From contig JBAZEM010000029.1 in assembly GCA_041653875.1 (NCBI GenBank), positions 1 through 25,580 of the forward strand: DNA of 25,580 nucleotides. Reading direction: 5' to 3'. The stretch comes from VSJD01 sp041653875 (GTDB lineage Bacteria > Verrucomicrobiota > Kiritimatiellia > JAAZAB01). Under the pieces are notes generated by a model. It was given only the letters and a program-made list of their open reading frames with translations, was not told the origin of the DNA and ran no database searches. A program made the position numbers and the translations under genes. Below, in pieces: positions 1 through 6,274 of this stretch (within the stretch, counting starts at the first letter, position 1; every line of letters starts with the position of its first letter).

Positions 1-181
1 AGGACTGAGGCGGAAAGAGAGACTGTAGGCTGTAGACTGTGGGCTGAAGGACTGAGGCGGAAAGAGAGACTGTAGGCTGTAGACTGTGGGCTGAAGGACT
101 GAGGCGGAAAGAGAGACTGTAGGCTGTAGACTGTGGGCTGAAGGACTGAGGCGGAAAGAGAGACTGTAGGCTGTGGGCTGA
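1..181. repeat. 47-bp tandem repeat, four copies, built from heptamers
   Basis: Three exact 47-nt copies (1-47, 48-94, 95-141) are followed by a fourth (142-181) that is 40 nt long. The last copy lacks exactly one 7-nt block. Inside each unit the sequence reads as degenerate heptamers such as AGACTGT, AGGCTGT and GGGCTGA. The copies abut without spacers. The array runs to the window edge, so its full length is unknown. The same heptamer family recurs at 9815-9842 (opposite orientation) and 10308-10331. Confidence 0.95.
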
Positions 182-213
182 AGGAAGAGGGTTGCCAGTC
201 TGAATATTGTAGC

Positions 214-273
214 CGCGAGACGTTTAGGCTCGCGTCCTGGATTGGGAGAAGACGTCGGCCTAAACGTCCGACG
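214..273. other. Two hairpins with mutually complementary 9-nt loops
   Basis: Hairpin 1 has a 6-bp stem (214-219 CGCGAG with 229-234 CTCGCG) and loop ACGTTTAGG (220-228). Hairpin 2 has a 6-bp stem (253-258 CGTCGG with 268-273 CCGACG) and loop CCTAAACGT (259-267). The two loops are perfect reverse complements over all nine bases. The alternative reading is an old inverted repeat. A related sequence starting TTGTAGCCGCG occurs at about 20165, so this belongs to a dispersed repeat family. A further stem follows (273-284 with 297-308, two G-T wobbles). Confidence 0.7.
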
Positions 274-367
274 GCCTGCCCGCAGTGCTACGGCGTTGCA
301 GGCGGGCCACAGGAACCCGTCATCCCGATGAGCTACGCGATTCGCGGGCAAATTCACGTTTTTTTCT

Positions 368-395
368 TTGACAACGGACGGCTTCCATTTATAAT
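368..395 (+). promoter_or_regulatory. Sigma70-type promoter of the pilus operon
   Basis: TTGACA at 368-373 and TATAAT at 390-395 are both exact consensus hexamers, with a 16-nt spacer. The expected start of transcription is near 402, leaving a leader of about 88 nt before the ATG at 490. The leader contains a heptamer array (439-466). This is the only perfect consensus promoter I see in the window. Confidence 0.75.
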
Positions 396-438
396 TCCCC
401 TGCATTAATGGATGTCTGCATTCGCATTGTTTTACAAT

Positions 439-466
439 CATAAATCGCAAATCGCAAATCCGAAAT
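439..466. repeat. Heptamer array in the operon leader
   Basis: Four units: CATAAAT, CGCAAAT, CGCAAAT, CCGAAAT. It belongs to the same family as the arrays at 9341-9382, 13187-13235 and 16932-16959. It lies between the promoter and the likely start codon at 490. Confidence 0.85.
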
Positions 467-489
467 TCTTCAGGGGGGGGGCTTCCTTT

Positions 490-1128
490 ATGAAAATGAC
501 GGCAGGCTTGAGCATATTATCGGCAGTCGCGCTCGCATTCATGTTCAGCGCCCCCCAGGCCTCCGCCCAGGCGCGGCGGGCCTCTTCGCCCGCTACAGCC
601 GCTGTCCAGCCGGCGGCCGGCAAGGAAGGCGTGGTAATCCGGAAGATGGAAATCGCCGGACAGAACGCCAAGGTCAAAACCCCGGAATTCAGGAACGACG
701 CGCCCTCCAACGAATCGCAAGTCCAGGGCCGCGAGTGGGCGCGCATCGCGGTCCAGTACGACACCGATGCCGAGTGGATCGACGACCTGGAGTTCCGCTA
801 CCTGGTTCTGGTAAAAAATTTAAAGACCGGCGCTTTTACCACGTTTCCCGCCAGCGTGACCTATATGGATGTTCCCAAGGGCAAGCGCCATACGAGCACG
901 GTTTTTTTGAGGCCCAACACGCTGGAACGCTATGGGGCCGTCGAATGGGCGGGCGTGAAAATTTATCTCAAGGGCAAGGACACCCCCGTGGCCGTGGCGC
1001 AGATGCCGGACGATCCGCGCCCCTGGAGCATCGAATATAAAACCAGGGAAGGCGTGCTCCTGAACCGCGCTCAAACCCCGTTCGCCCTGGTGGCGATCGA
1101 TAATTACGAGACGATCAAGCCGAAATAG
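490..1128 (+). CDS. Amuc_1102-like secreted pilus-locus protein
   Basis: A 212-aa exported protein and the first gene of the pilus/secretin operon. I start it at ATG 490 because that gives a clean signal peptide (MKMTAGL, hydrophobic core to about residue 22, then APQASAQA). The in-frame ATG at 412 would only add translated heptamer repeat. The mature part, from about residue 50, is mostly beta-strand-like (VVIRKMEIAGQ..., then EWARIAVQYDT, LEFRYLVLVKN). This suits an immunoglobulin-like fold, as described for Amuc_1102. The assignment rests on position next to PilM, Amuc_1100-, Amuc_1099- and Amuc_1098-like genes more than on motifs, because the family has no catalytic signature. Its role is presumably structural in the pilus or secretion machine. 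The stop codon lies inside a perfect hairpin (1117-1149). Confidence 0.7.
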   Translation: MKMTAGLSILSAVALAFMFSAPQASAQARRASSPATAAVQPAAGKEGVVIRKMEIAGQNAKVKTPEFRNDAPSNESQVQGREWARIAVQYDTDAEWIDDLEFRYLVLVKNLKTGAFTTFPASVTYMDVPKGKRHTSTVFLRPNTLERYGAVEWAGVKIYLKGKDTPVAVAQMPDDPRPWSIEYKTREGVLLNRAQTPFALVAIDNYETIKPK

Positions 1129-1149
1129 CGCGTAGCGCTATTTCGGCTT
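1117..1149 (+). terminator. Perfect 15-bp hairpin spanning the stop codon
   Basis: 1117-1131 is the exact reverse complement of 1135-1149, with a 3-nt loop GTA. The TAG stop (1126-1128) lies in the left arm. There is no T-tract after it, so it may be a weak terminator, an mRNA 3'-end stabiliser or simply an inverted duplication of the gene's end. Confidence 0.5.
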
Positions 1150-1150
1150 A

Positions 1151-1178
1151 GAGGTCAGAGGTCAGAGGTCAGAAAGAG
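1151..1178. repeat. Heptamer array (GAGGTCA family), left arm
   Basis: Units are GAGGTCA three times, then GAAAGAG. It is the inverted partner of the array at 1573-1627, and together they enclose the small S23 gene. The same family recurs as an inverted pair at 19026-19121. Confidence 0.9.
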
Positions 1179-1198
1179 AGAAACGGAAAGAAGATGGA

Positions 1199-1579
1199 AT
1201 GCAACTTCAATCTGCAAAGGATCTGACCGTATATGGGAAGGCCTATACGTTGGCTATGCGGATTTTTGTGATCAGCAAATCATTTCCGCCGGAAGAACGT
1301 TTTGCCTTGATCAGTCAGATTCGCCGTTCCTCGCGGTCTGTCTGCATGAATTTGAGAGAAGCTTGGGCTAAGCGTCGTTACGAACTTCATTTTGTGAGTA
1401 AATTGACGGATTGTGATGGAGAAAACAGCGAAACGGATACATCCTTGGACTTTGCCAGAGATTGTGACTATATTACGGTCGATCAGCATAAGGAATTGAC
1501 GTGTTGTTGCAGGGAGATAGGAAAAATGTTGGGCGCCATGATTTGCAAGCCGAGCAAGTTTATAACAGTGAACCGCTGA
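1199..1579 (+). CDS. Four-helix-bundle protein, S23/IVP family (copy A)
   Basis: A 126-aa protein of the S23 family, first known from intervening sequences in 23S rRNA genes and related to Avd of diversity-generating retroelements. Diagnostic segments are KDLTVYGKAYTLAMRIF near the N-terminus, FALISQIRRSSRSVCMNL, KRRYELHFVSKL, and the C-terminal EIGKMLGAMICKPSKF. Length matches the usual 115-130 aa. A purine-rich AAAGAAG precedes ATG 1199. The cellular role of the family is not established; the fold is a helical bundle thought to contact nucleic acid. The gene sits between the Amuc_1102-like and pilM genes, flanked by inverted heptamer arrays, and its TGA stop lies in the downstream array. 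Base composition looks more AT-rich than its neighbours, in keeping with an inserted gene. Confidence 0.88.
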   Translation: MQLQSAKDLTVYGKAYTLAMRIFVISKSFPPEERFALISQIRRSSRSVCMNLREAWAKRRYELHFVSKLTDCDGENSETDTSLDFARDCDYITVDQHKELTCCCREIGKMLGAMICKPSKFITVNR

Positions 1580-1627
1580 CCGCTGGTTCCGGCTTCTGAT
1601 CTCTGACTTCTGACATCTGACCTCTGT
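1573..1627. repeat. Heptamer array (CTTCTGA family), right arm
   Basis: Units include CCGCTGA, CCGCTGG, CTTCTGA, TCTCTGA, CTTCTGA, CATCTGA and CCTCTGT. It is the reverse-complement type of the array at 1151-1178. It supplies the stop codon of the S23 gene (TGA 1577-1579) and ends 3 nt before the PilM ATG, leaving that gene no Shine-Dalgarno site. Confidence 0.9.
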
Positions 1628-1630
1628 TTT

Positions 1631-3361
1631 ATGCCTTTCTTCAAATCCAACCGCGTAATCGCCATGGATATCGGGGCCGCCCAGTTCAAGCTGGCGGAAT
1701 TCACGGTCGGCAAGGCGGGCATTGAGCTCGCCAATCTGGCCGTGTGCCCGTTGGGCATCGAGCCGGGCAATGAAGCCGATCCCACCATGGCGATCATCGA
1801 GGCCATCCAGGGGGTCCTGAAAGAAAAAGCCATCCGGCCCGGCCCGGTCGTGCTTTCCGTGACGGGGCAATCGGCCTTCCTGCGCTTAGTCAAGCTCCCG
1901 CCGGTCAAGCGCAATAAAATTTACCAGACCATCCTCTACGAGGCCCAGCAAAACGTGCCTTTCCCAATGGAGGAAGTGGTCTGGGATTATCAGTTGATGG
2001 GCTCCTCGGAAAACGAGCTGAACGTGATGCTCGTGGTCATCAAGAAGGACATCGTGCAAAACCTGACCGACTGCGTCGAGGCCGTGGGCCTGGATATCGA
2101 GATCGTGGACGTGGCGCCCATGGCGCTTTACAATGCCGTGCGTTATAACTACGGCGAACTTAAAGGCTGCACCCTCGTGGTGGATATCGGCGCGCGCTCG
2201 ACCAACCTGGTTTTCATGGAGGAAGGCCAGTTTTTCAGCCGCAACCTCCCGATTGTGGGCACGGGCAATGTCATTACCCAGCAATTGATGAAGGAATTCG
2301 GCATGTCCTTCAAGGACGCCGAGGAGCTTAAATTCGCCCACGCCTCGGTGGCCTTCGGGGGCTCCTATGAGGACTACTCCGACAAGGTGCTCTCGAAAGT
2401 GTCCAAGACCGTGCGCGGCGTCATGACCCGCCTGCATATCGAGGTGGAACGCTCCATCAATTTCTACCGCACCCAGCAGGGCGGCGCCAATCCCAACCGC
2501 GTGCTCCTGGCCGGCGGCACCTCCGTCATCGCCCGCACGGACGAGTTCTTCAAGGAAAAGTTGAAGATGGACGTGGAGTACCTGAATCCCTTCCGGAACA
2601 TCATTGTCAACGAGAGCATTTCGGAGGATGCCATCGGGGCTTGCGCGCATGTCATGGGCGAAGTCGTCGGGGTTGGCCTGCGGTACGCGTTGCCTTGTCC
2701 GCTGGAGATCAATCTCCTGCCGCCCAACATCATGGCGGACAAAGTTTTCAAGCGCAAAGAGCCGTTTCTCGTGGCCGCCGGAATCGCAAGCGTGTTGATC
2801 GTGCTCTGCTGGTGGTTTTTCTTCCACACCATGATTCAGCGGATCGCCTTGCGCCAGAGCGCGGTTAGCGCGCAGGTGGCCAAGTTGGAAGCGGTCGAAG
2901 CCCAATTGATGCCGATTGAAGCCCGCCAGGCGGAATTGAAAGCCAAGGCCGAGACGCTTGCCGACATGACCTTCCTGCGAACACAGTGGCTCGATGTATT
3001 GAACGGTATTCACGATTGTATGTTGGACGGCATGTGGCTGGTCGCCTTCGCGCCGGCGACCAAGGCGGGGACTGAGAACGGACGACAGACGACGGACGAC
3101 AGACAACGGGGGGGGCGGAGCCGGCGGGCGGCGGCCACCCTGGCATCGGGAGGCGACAGTCCGAAATGGACGCACATTCAGATCAAGGGCCTGATCTTTT
3201 CCGACAAGGCCACCGACCGTTCCATCGCCCAGTTCCGGGATCGCCTGCGGCAGTCGCCGCTGTTCACCGAGAGCACCGAAATCTTGCTGGCACCTCTGCC
3301 GAACTTGGACGATTATGCCCGGCAGTTCACGATGGAAATCGGGCTGAAACAGCCGCTCTGA
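1631..3361 (+). CDS. pilM: PilM-PilN fusion protein (Amuc_1101-like), pilus assembly
   Basis: A 576-aa protein. Residues about 8-350 form a PilM/FtsA actin-like ATPase fold: phosphate-1 motif AMDIGAAQFKLAEF, second phosphate motif VVDIGARSTNLVF, and adenosine motif VLLAGGTSVI. A single membrane helix (about 378-402, PFLVAAGIASVLIVLCWWFF) is followed by a coiled coil and a PilN-like domain ending at 576. PilM and PilN are separate proteins in Pseudomonas, where cytoplasmic PilM binds the PilN tail; here they are one chain. Residues about 478-515 are a low-complexity insertion carrying a heptamer array (3081-3108), placed inside the PilN-like domain. No Shine-Dalgarno precedes ATG 1631; ATG 1664 (AMDIG) would cut into the first strand, so 1631 is kept. 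It acts at the inner membrane with the next genes. Confidence 0.9.
   Translation: MPFFKSNRVIAMDIGAAQFKLAEFTVGKAGIELANLAVCPLGIEPGNEADPTMAIIEAIQGVLKEKAIRPGPVVLSVTGQSAFLRLVKLPPVKRNKIYQTILYEAQQNVPFPMEEVVWDYQLMGSSENELNVMLVVIKKDIVQNLTDCVEAVGLDIEIVDVAPMALYNAVRYNYGELKGCTLVVDIGARSTNLVFMEEGQFFSRNLPIVGTGNVITQQLMKEFGMSFKDAEELKFAHASVAFGGSYEDYSDKVLSKVSKTVRGVMTRLHIEVERSINFYRTQQGGANPNRVLLAGGTSVIARTDEFFKEKLKMDVEYLNPFRNIIVNESISEDAIGACAHVMGEVVGVGLRYALPCPLEINLLPPNIMADKVFKRKEPFLVAAGIASVLIVLCWWFFFHTMIQRIALRQSAVSAQVAKLEAVEAQLMPIEARQAELKAKAETLADMTFLRTQWLDVLNGIHDCMLDGMWLVAFAPATKAGTENGRQTTDDRQRGGRSRRAAATLASGGDSPKWTHIQIKGLIFSDKATDRSIAQFRDRLRQSPLFTESTEILLAPLPNLDDYARQFTMEIGLKQPL
3081..3108. repeat. Heptamer array inside pilM-N
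   Basis: Units GACGACA, GACGACG, GACGACA, GACAACG. It is translated as part of a hydrophilic segment (GRQTTDDRQR) at about residues 484-493. The orientation has no stop in any + strand frame. A similar unit type occurs at 21853-21880 in the 5'-nucleotidase gene. Confidence 0.85.
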
Positions 3362-3395
3362 AGCCCGTTGAGCGTAGAGCGTGACCAAGAACAAA

Positions 3396-3555
3396 GGTAA
3401 CTGCTCAGCAACAGAAAGAACTAACTACGAAACACGCAAAAAGCGCGAAAATCAGAGAAGAAAACAAGTATTTTGATGCTTAAATCCTGAAGTTTTTAAT
3501 TAATTTCGTGTGTTTCGCGTGTTTCGTAGTTAAATTTTTTTTACTGAGTAGTTAC
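3396..3555. repeat. 160-bp imperfect palindrome (MITE-like element)
   Basis: Outer ends are GTAACTGCTCAG (3397-3408) and CTGAGTAGTTAC (3544-3555). Inner arms are 3422-3452 (TAACTACGAAACACGC...) and 3502-3532 (...GCGTGTTTCGTAGTTA). The centre, about 3453-3501, is AT-rich. The same end motif closes the element at 22221-22408. It codes for no recognisable protein and fills most of the pilM to Amuc_1100-like spacer. Confidence 0.8.
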
Positions 3556-3581
3556 GAACGAAGAACGAAGAACCAAGAACG
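3556..3581. repeat. Heptamer array (GAAGAAC family)
   Basis: Units GAACGAA, GAACGAA, GAACCAA, then GAACG. It directly abuts the end of the 160-bp palindrome and ends 12 nt before ATG 3594. Confidence 0.85.
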
Positions 3582-3593
3582 TATTGTTTTCCC

Positions 3594-4553
3594 ATGAATC
3601 TGGCCTTCATTAAAAAACATCCGGTGTTCACGCTGTGCTTGGGCGTCTCGGTGCTTTCGCTGATCGGCGCGGGCGCGGGCTTGTTCGTTTCGGCCCGGAT
3701 CTATGCCCGGCAGGTGCGGGCGCTGGATGCGGCGACGACCCGCCTGCAGCAACTATACCGGCGCGATCCTTTCCCGTCGGAGGTCAACGTGCGCAAGGAG
3801 GCCGAGAACCTGAAGGACGTCGTTGACTGTTATAACGAATTGAACGAGCTTTTGCGCGTCGGCCAGGTGAACCTCCAGCCCATGGAAGCGGCCGATTTTA
3901 TGCAGTTCCTGGAAAAATCCCTGCGTAAACTGCGGGACCGCCTGCAAAATGCCCGCATCAAGTTTCCGGAAAAATACGCCTTCGGTTTCGATAAATATGC
4001 CGGCGGGCAATTGCCGGCCTCGGGCGATATTCCCCGCCTGGTCCAACAATTGAAAATTATCGAGGCGCTTTGCGATATCCTCCGGGAGGCGGGCGTCGTT
4101 GAACTGACGGCCATTGAACGCGATAACTTCGAACAGGCGGCGCGGGGGGCGGATGTTTCTTCCGGCGGCCGCCGCGGTGCGCCGAGTGCGCCCGGCGCGC
4201 CGTCGCCGGAAGCCGCGGGCTTGATGCCCGGCGGGGATAAACTGATGTCCAGCCAGCATGTTAAAATATCGGTCAAAGCCAGGGAAATTGCGGTGGTCAA
4301 GATGTTGAACCTCCTGGCCAGCCAGCCGATGTTCATGGTCGTGACGCAGGTTGAAATGACCAACCCGCGCCAGGAATCCAGCGCCGGCGGATCGGTCGCG
4401 GCCCCGGCGGCGACCGGTGCGCCGGGTGCGGCCGAGCCGGCCGCTCGCGAGCGCCAGGTCATACTGGGCCGCGAAGAACTCGATATCAAGTTGGGCTTGG
4501 ATGTGTATCGGTTCGCCCCGTCACTGGCCTTTAAGGAGGGATCCAAGAAGTAA
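3594..4553 (+). CDS. Amuc_1100-like (PilO-like) envelope protein
   Basis: 319 aa, close to the 317 aa of Akkermansia Amuc_1100, the well-known TLR2-active envelope protein, and in the same place in the operon. Residues about 8-30 are one N-terminal membrane helix (HPVFTLCLGVSVLSLIGAGA). A coiled coil follows (about 33-75, ARQVRALDAATTRLQQLYRR) and then a periplasmic alpha/beta domain. PilO/GspM proteins have the same plan, and PilO normally pairs with PilN, here fused to PilM in the gene before. Two Gly/Ala/Pro-rich linkers (about 188-212 and 260-285) break the periplasmic part. No Shine-Dalgarno precedes the ATG; the upstream 38 nt are heptamer repeat and its flank. Immunological activity cannot be inferred from sequence alone. 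Confidence 0.8.
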   Translation: MNLAFIKKHPVFTLCLGVSVLSLIGAGAGLFVSARIYARQVRALDAATTRLQQLYRRDPFPSEVNVRKEAENLKDVVDCYNELNELLRVGQVNLQPMEAADFMQFLEKSLRKLRDRLQNARIKFPEKYAFGFDKYAGGQLPASGDIPRLVQQLKIIEALCDILREAGVVELTAIERDNFEQAARGADVSSGGRRGAPSAPGAPSPEAAGLMPGGDKLMSSQHVKISVKAREIAVVKMLNLLASQPMFMVVTQVEMTNPRQESSAGGSVAAPAATGAPGAAEPAARERQVILGREELDIKLGLDVYRFAPSLAFKEGSKK

Positions 4554-4558
4554 GCAAG

Positions 4559-4650
4559 AGTTCTTTGTTCTTTGTTCTTCGTTCTTGGTTCTTGGTTCTT
4601 CGTTAAATATAGCAGGGGATTAAAACACGTTCATCGGTCTTGGTTCTTGG
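4559..4650. repeat. Heptamer array (TTCTTCG family) after the Amuc_1100-like gene
   Basis: Six regular units at 4561-4602: TTCTTTG twice, TTCTTCG, TTCTTGG twice, TTCTTCG. Two more occur at 4636-4650. The array is inverted relative to 4698-4730, so the two can pair as a long stem. It begins within 8 nt of the stop codon. Confidence 0.9.
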
Positions 4651-4697
4651 TAAAAATTCGGAAAACAAAAATCATTCATGGTCAGGTTGATTTGTAT

Positions 4698-4730
4698 AAC
4701 GAAGAACGAAGAACCAAGCACTAAGAACGC
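4698..4730. repeat. 33-nt heptamer array, left direct repeat of S23 copy B
   Basis: Units AACGAAG, AACGAAG, AACCAAG, CACTAAG, ending AACGC. It has the same length, orientation and AACGC ending as 5108-5140 on the other side of the S23 gene. An in-frame ATG at 4678 would translate it as TKNEEPSTKNAKN, which I regard as repeat and not protein. Confidence 0.92.
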
Positions 4731-4737
4731 AAAAAAC

Positions 4738-5109
4738 ATGAAAATTGAGCGATTTGAAGATATCGAGGCGTGGCAACTGGCGCGCGGGTTAACGGGTAAA
4801 GTGTATGCCCTTACAAGCAAGCCAGGGTTTGTACGAGATTATGGCCTGAAAGACCAGATTCAGCGGGCATCGGGTTCGGTTATGCACAACATTGCGGAAG
4901 GATTCGATGGCGGGAGTAACGCGGAATTTGTGAAGTTTCTGCGTTATGCCCAGCGGTCCTGTTCCGAGGTTAAGAGCGAACTCTATGTTGCCCTTGATCA
5001 AAAATATTTATCGGCTTCCGAATTTAATGTCGCCTATGAGATGACCGGCAAAACGAGAGCCAAAATCGGCACCTTTATCAAATACCTGCTTTCGTGTAAT
5101 CATGATTAA
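4738..5109 (+). CDS. Four-helix-bundle protein, S23/IVP family (copy B)
   Basis: A 123-aa S23-family protein, a different subgroup from copy A. Diagnostic parts are MKIERFEDIEAWQLARGLT at the N-terminus, YGLKDQIQRASGSVMHNIAEGF in the middle, and the later EFVKFLRYAQRSCSEVKSEL. I start at ATG 4738, since MKIERFEDIEAW is the usual N-terminus of this subgroup and the in-frame ATG at 4678 only adds translated heptamers. The gene lies between the Amuc_1100- and Amuc_1099-like genes and is bracketed by two 33-nt direct repeats (4698-4730, 5108-5140). Its TAA stop overlaps the first unit of the right repeat. The arrangement resembles a small mobile cassette. Function unknown; no reverse transcriptase or variable-repeat system (as for the relative Avd) is visible here. 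Confidence 0.88.
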   Translation: MKIERFEDIEAWQLARGLTGKVYALTSKPGFVRDYGLKDQIQRASGSVMHNIAEGFDGGSNAEFVKFLRYAQRSCSEVKSELYVALDQKYLSASEFNVAYEMTGKTRAKIGTFIKYLLSCNHD

Positions 5110-5140
5110 CCAGGAACGAAGAACCAGGAACGAAGAACGC
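5108..5140. repeat. 33-nt heptamer array, right direct repeat of S23 copy B
   Basis: Units AACCAGG, AACGAAG, AACCAGG, AACGAAG, ending AACGC. It starts on the last two bases of the S23 stop codon. Confidence 0.92.
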
Positions 5141-5157
5141 TTTAAGGTCTACCACCC

Positions 5158-6258
5158 GTGAATATCAGCGAAATCAAGACTTGGCTCAAGACGGCGTACG
5201 ACAAGGTCGTGTTGTTCGTCGCCCTCTTCGGTCTGTTGCTGTCGTTGATCCTCCTGATCGTGATGGTGGGACGCGAACGCGAGAAGATGGCGGAGTTGAG
5301 CCGGAAACAGGAGCAGACCCGCAATCTCGCCCCGGCGGCCGGCCTGCTGGACATGACGTTCCTGGACGAAGGCGTTGAAGCCCTGTTGGCGCCGGAACAA
5401 ATTCCCGCCTGGAGCAATCGCTTGATGACAGCGGAACTGCGCGTCAGTTGCGTAAAGTGCGGCCGCCCCATTCCCCTCGACGCGAATGTATGCCCGTTTC
5501 GGAATTGCGGCGCCCAACAGCCGGCGGTGCTCGTCAATCCGAGTATTAAGGATAGCGATCTTGACGCCATGCCCGACGAATGGGAGGCCAAGCACGGGTT
5601 GAACCCGAATGTGGACGATGCCAATCAGGATACCGATGCCGACGGGTTCGCCAATTTGGAAGAATACTCGGCCGGCGCCGATCCGCGCGATCCGAATTCG
5701 CACCCGGATTACGCGGCCAAATTGCGGGTTCTAAAAATAGGACGCATGTCCATGCCGCTGAGTTTCCAGGGCGTCCAGCGCCTGAGCACAAACGATGTGC
5801 GTTTCCTGCTGCAAAACAAACAGCTCCGGCGCGACACCTATGCCAAGCTGGGCGACACGGTGGATGGCTATAAATTAGTCAAATACGACGAGAAAAAGGT
5901 CAAGGTCAAAAAAGGGGGCGGGGGAACTTTCGAGGTGGAAGAAGACGTCTCGGTGCTGACGGTCAGCCGGGACAACAAGCTGATCCCCTTGACAATTCAC
6001 GGCGTTAACCAGGGCGAGATCGGCGCAAACCTGATTTTCTTGGTGGATCAGACGAAGATGGTGGTTAAAATAGGCGACGTTATTAAGCTTAAAAATAATT
6101 CGTATAAAATTATTGACATTAAAAAGGATGGCGTTATTCTTACAGGCATAAATACCGGTAGGGAGCTGTCTGTGCCGCCGTTTTCCGAGGCGGATAAACA
6201 ACTGTATCCCGGGATCGGCGTGTCCAAATCCGATGGTCCTCTTAATATAAAACCGTAA
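5158..6258 (+). CDS. Amuc_1099-like protein with PilP/GspC-like C-terminus
   Basis: 366 aa, starting at GTG 5158 (AAGG at 5143-5146 upstream). Residues about 18-40 form a membrane helix (VVLFVALFGLLLSLILLIVM). Residues about 99-120 hold a zinc-ribbon-like CxxC...C...C cluster (CVKCGRP, CPFRNC). Residues about 128-180 are bacterial TSP3-type calcium motifs (DSDLDAMPDEWE, GLNPN, DTDADGFANLEEYSAGADP). Two beta-rich modules follow; the last, about 278-350 (IGDVIKLKNNSYKIIDIKKD), reads like the PilP/GspC HR domain that docks on the secretin. Position directly before the secretin, with a 17-bp gap, supports a PilP-type adaptor role at the inner membrane and periplasm. The domain identity is my inference; the locus match to Amuc_1099 rests on gene order. 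Confidence 0.75.
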   Translation: MNISEIKTWLKTAYDKVVLFVALFGLLLSLILLIVMVGREREKMAELSRKQEQTRNLAPAAGLLDMTFLDEGVEALLAPEQIPAWSNRLMTAELRVSCVKCGRPIPLDANVCPFRNCGAQQPAVLVNPSIKDSDLDAMPDEWEAKHGLNPNVDDANQDTDADGFANLEEYSAGADPRDPNSHPDYAAKLRVLKIGRMSMPLSFQGVQRLSTNDVRFLLQNKQLRRDTYAKLGDTVDGYKLVKYDEKKVKVKKGGGGTFEVEEDVSVLTVSRDNKLIPLTIHGVNQGEIGANLIFLVDQTKMVVKIGDVIKLKNNSYKIIDIKKDGVILTGINTGRELSVPPFSEADKQLYPGIGVSKSDGPLNIKP

Positions 6259-6274
6259 AGCAGGCAATGCCACG

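Noticed and set aside
1..181. Could the tandem repeat be a CRISPR array?
   Set aside because: Copies abut directly without unique spacers, and the unit is itself built of heptamers.
412..489. Upstream start for the Amuc_1102-like protein
   Set aside because: The added residues are a translated heptamer array, and they would bury the signal peptide.
1886..3394. Long minus-strand open frame opposite pilM (and similar ones opposite rho, uvrA and the secretin)
   Set aside because: These are shadows of GC-rich codon use: no recognisable motifs and Arg/His/Gly-heavy composition.
3362..3593. Small RNA gene in the pilM to Amuc_1100-like spacer
   Set aside because: The palindrome is explained as a repeat element; I see no promoter or conserved RNA family features.
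4678..4737. Upstream start for S23 copy B
   Set aside because: It adds only translated repeat; MKIERFEDIEAW is the natural N-terminus of this subgroup.
1199..5109. S23 genes as a sign of a 23S rRNA gene or a diversity-generating retroelement
   Set aside because: No rRNA sequence, reverse transcriptase or template/variable repeat pair is visible in the window.
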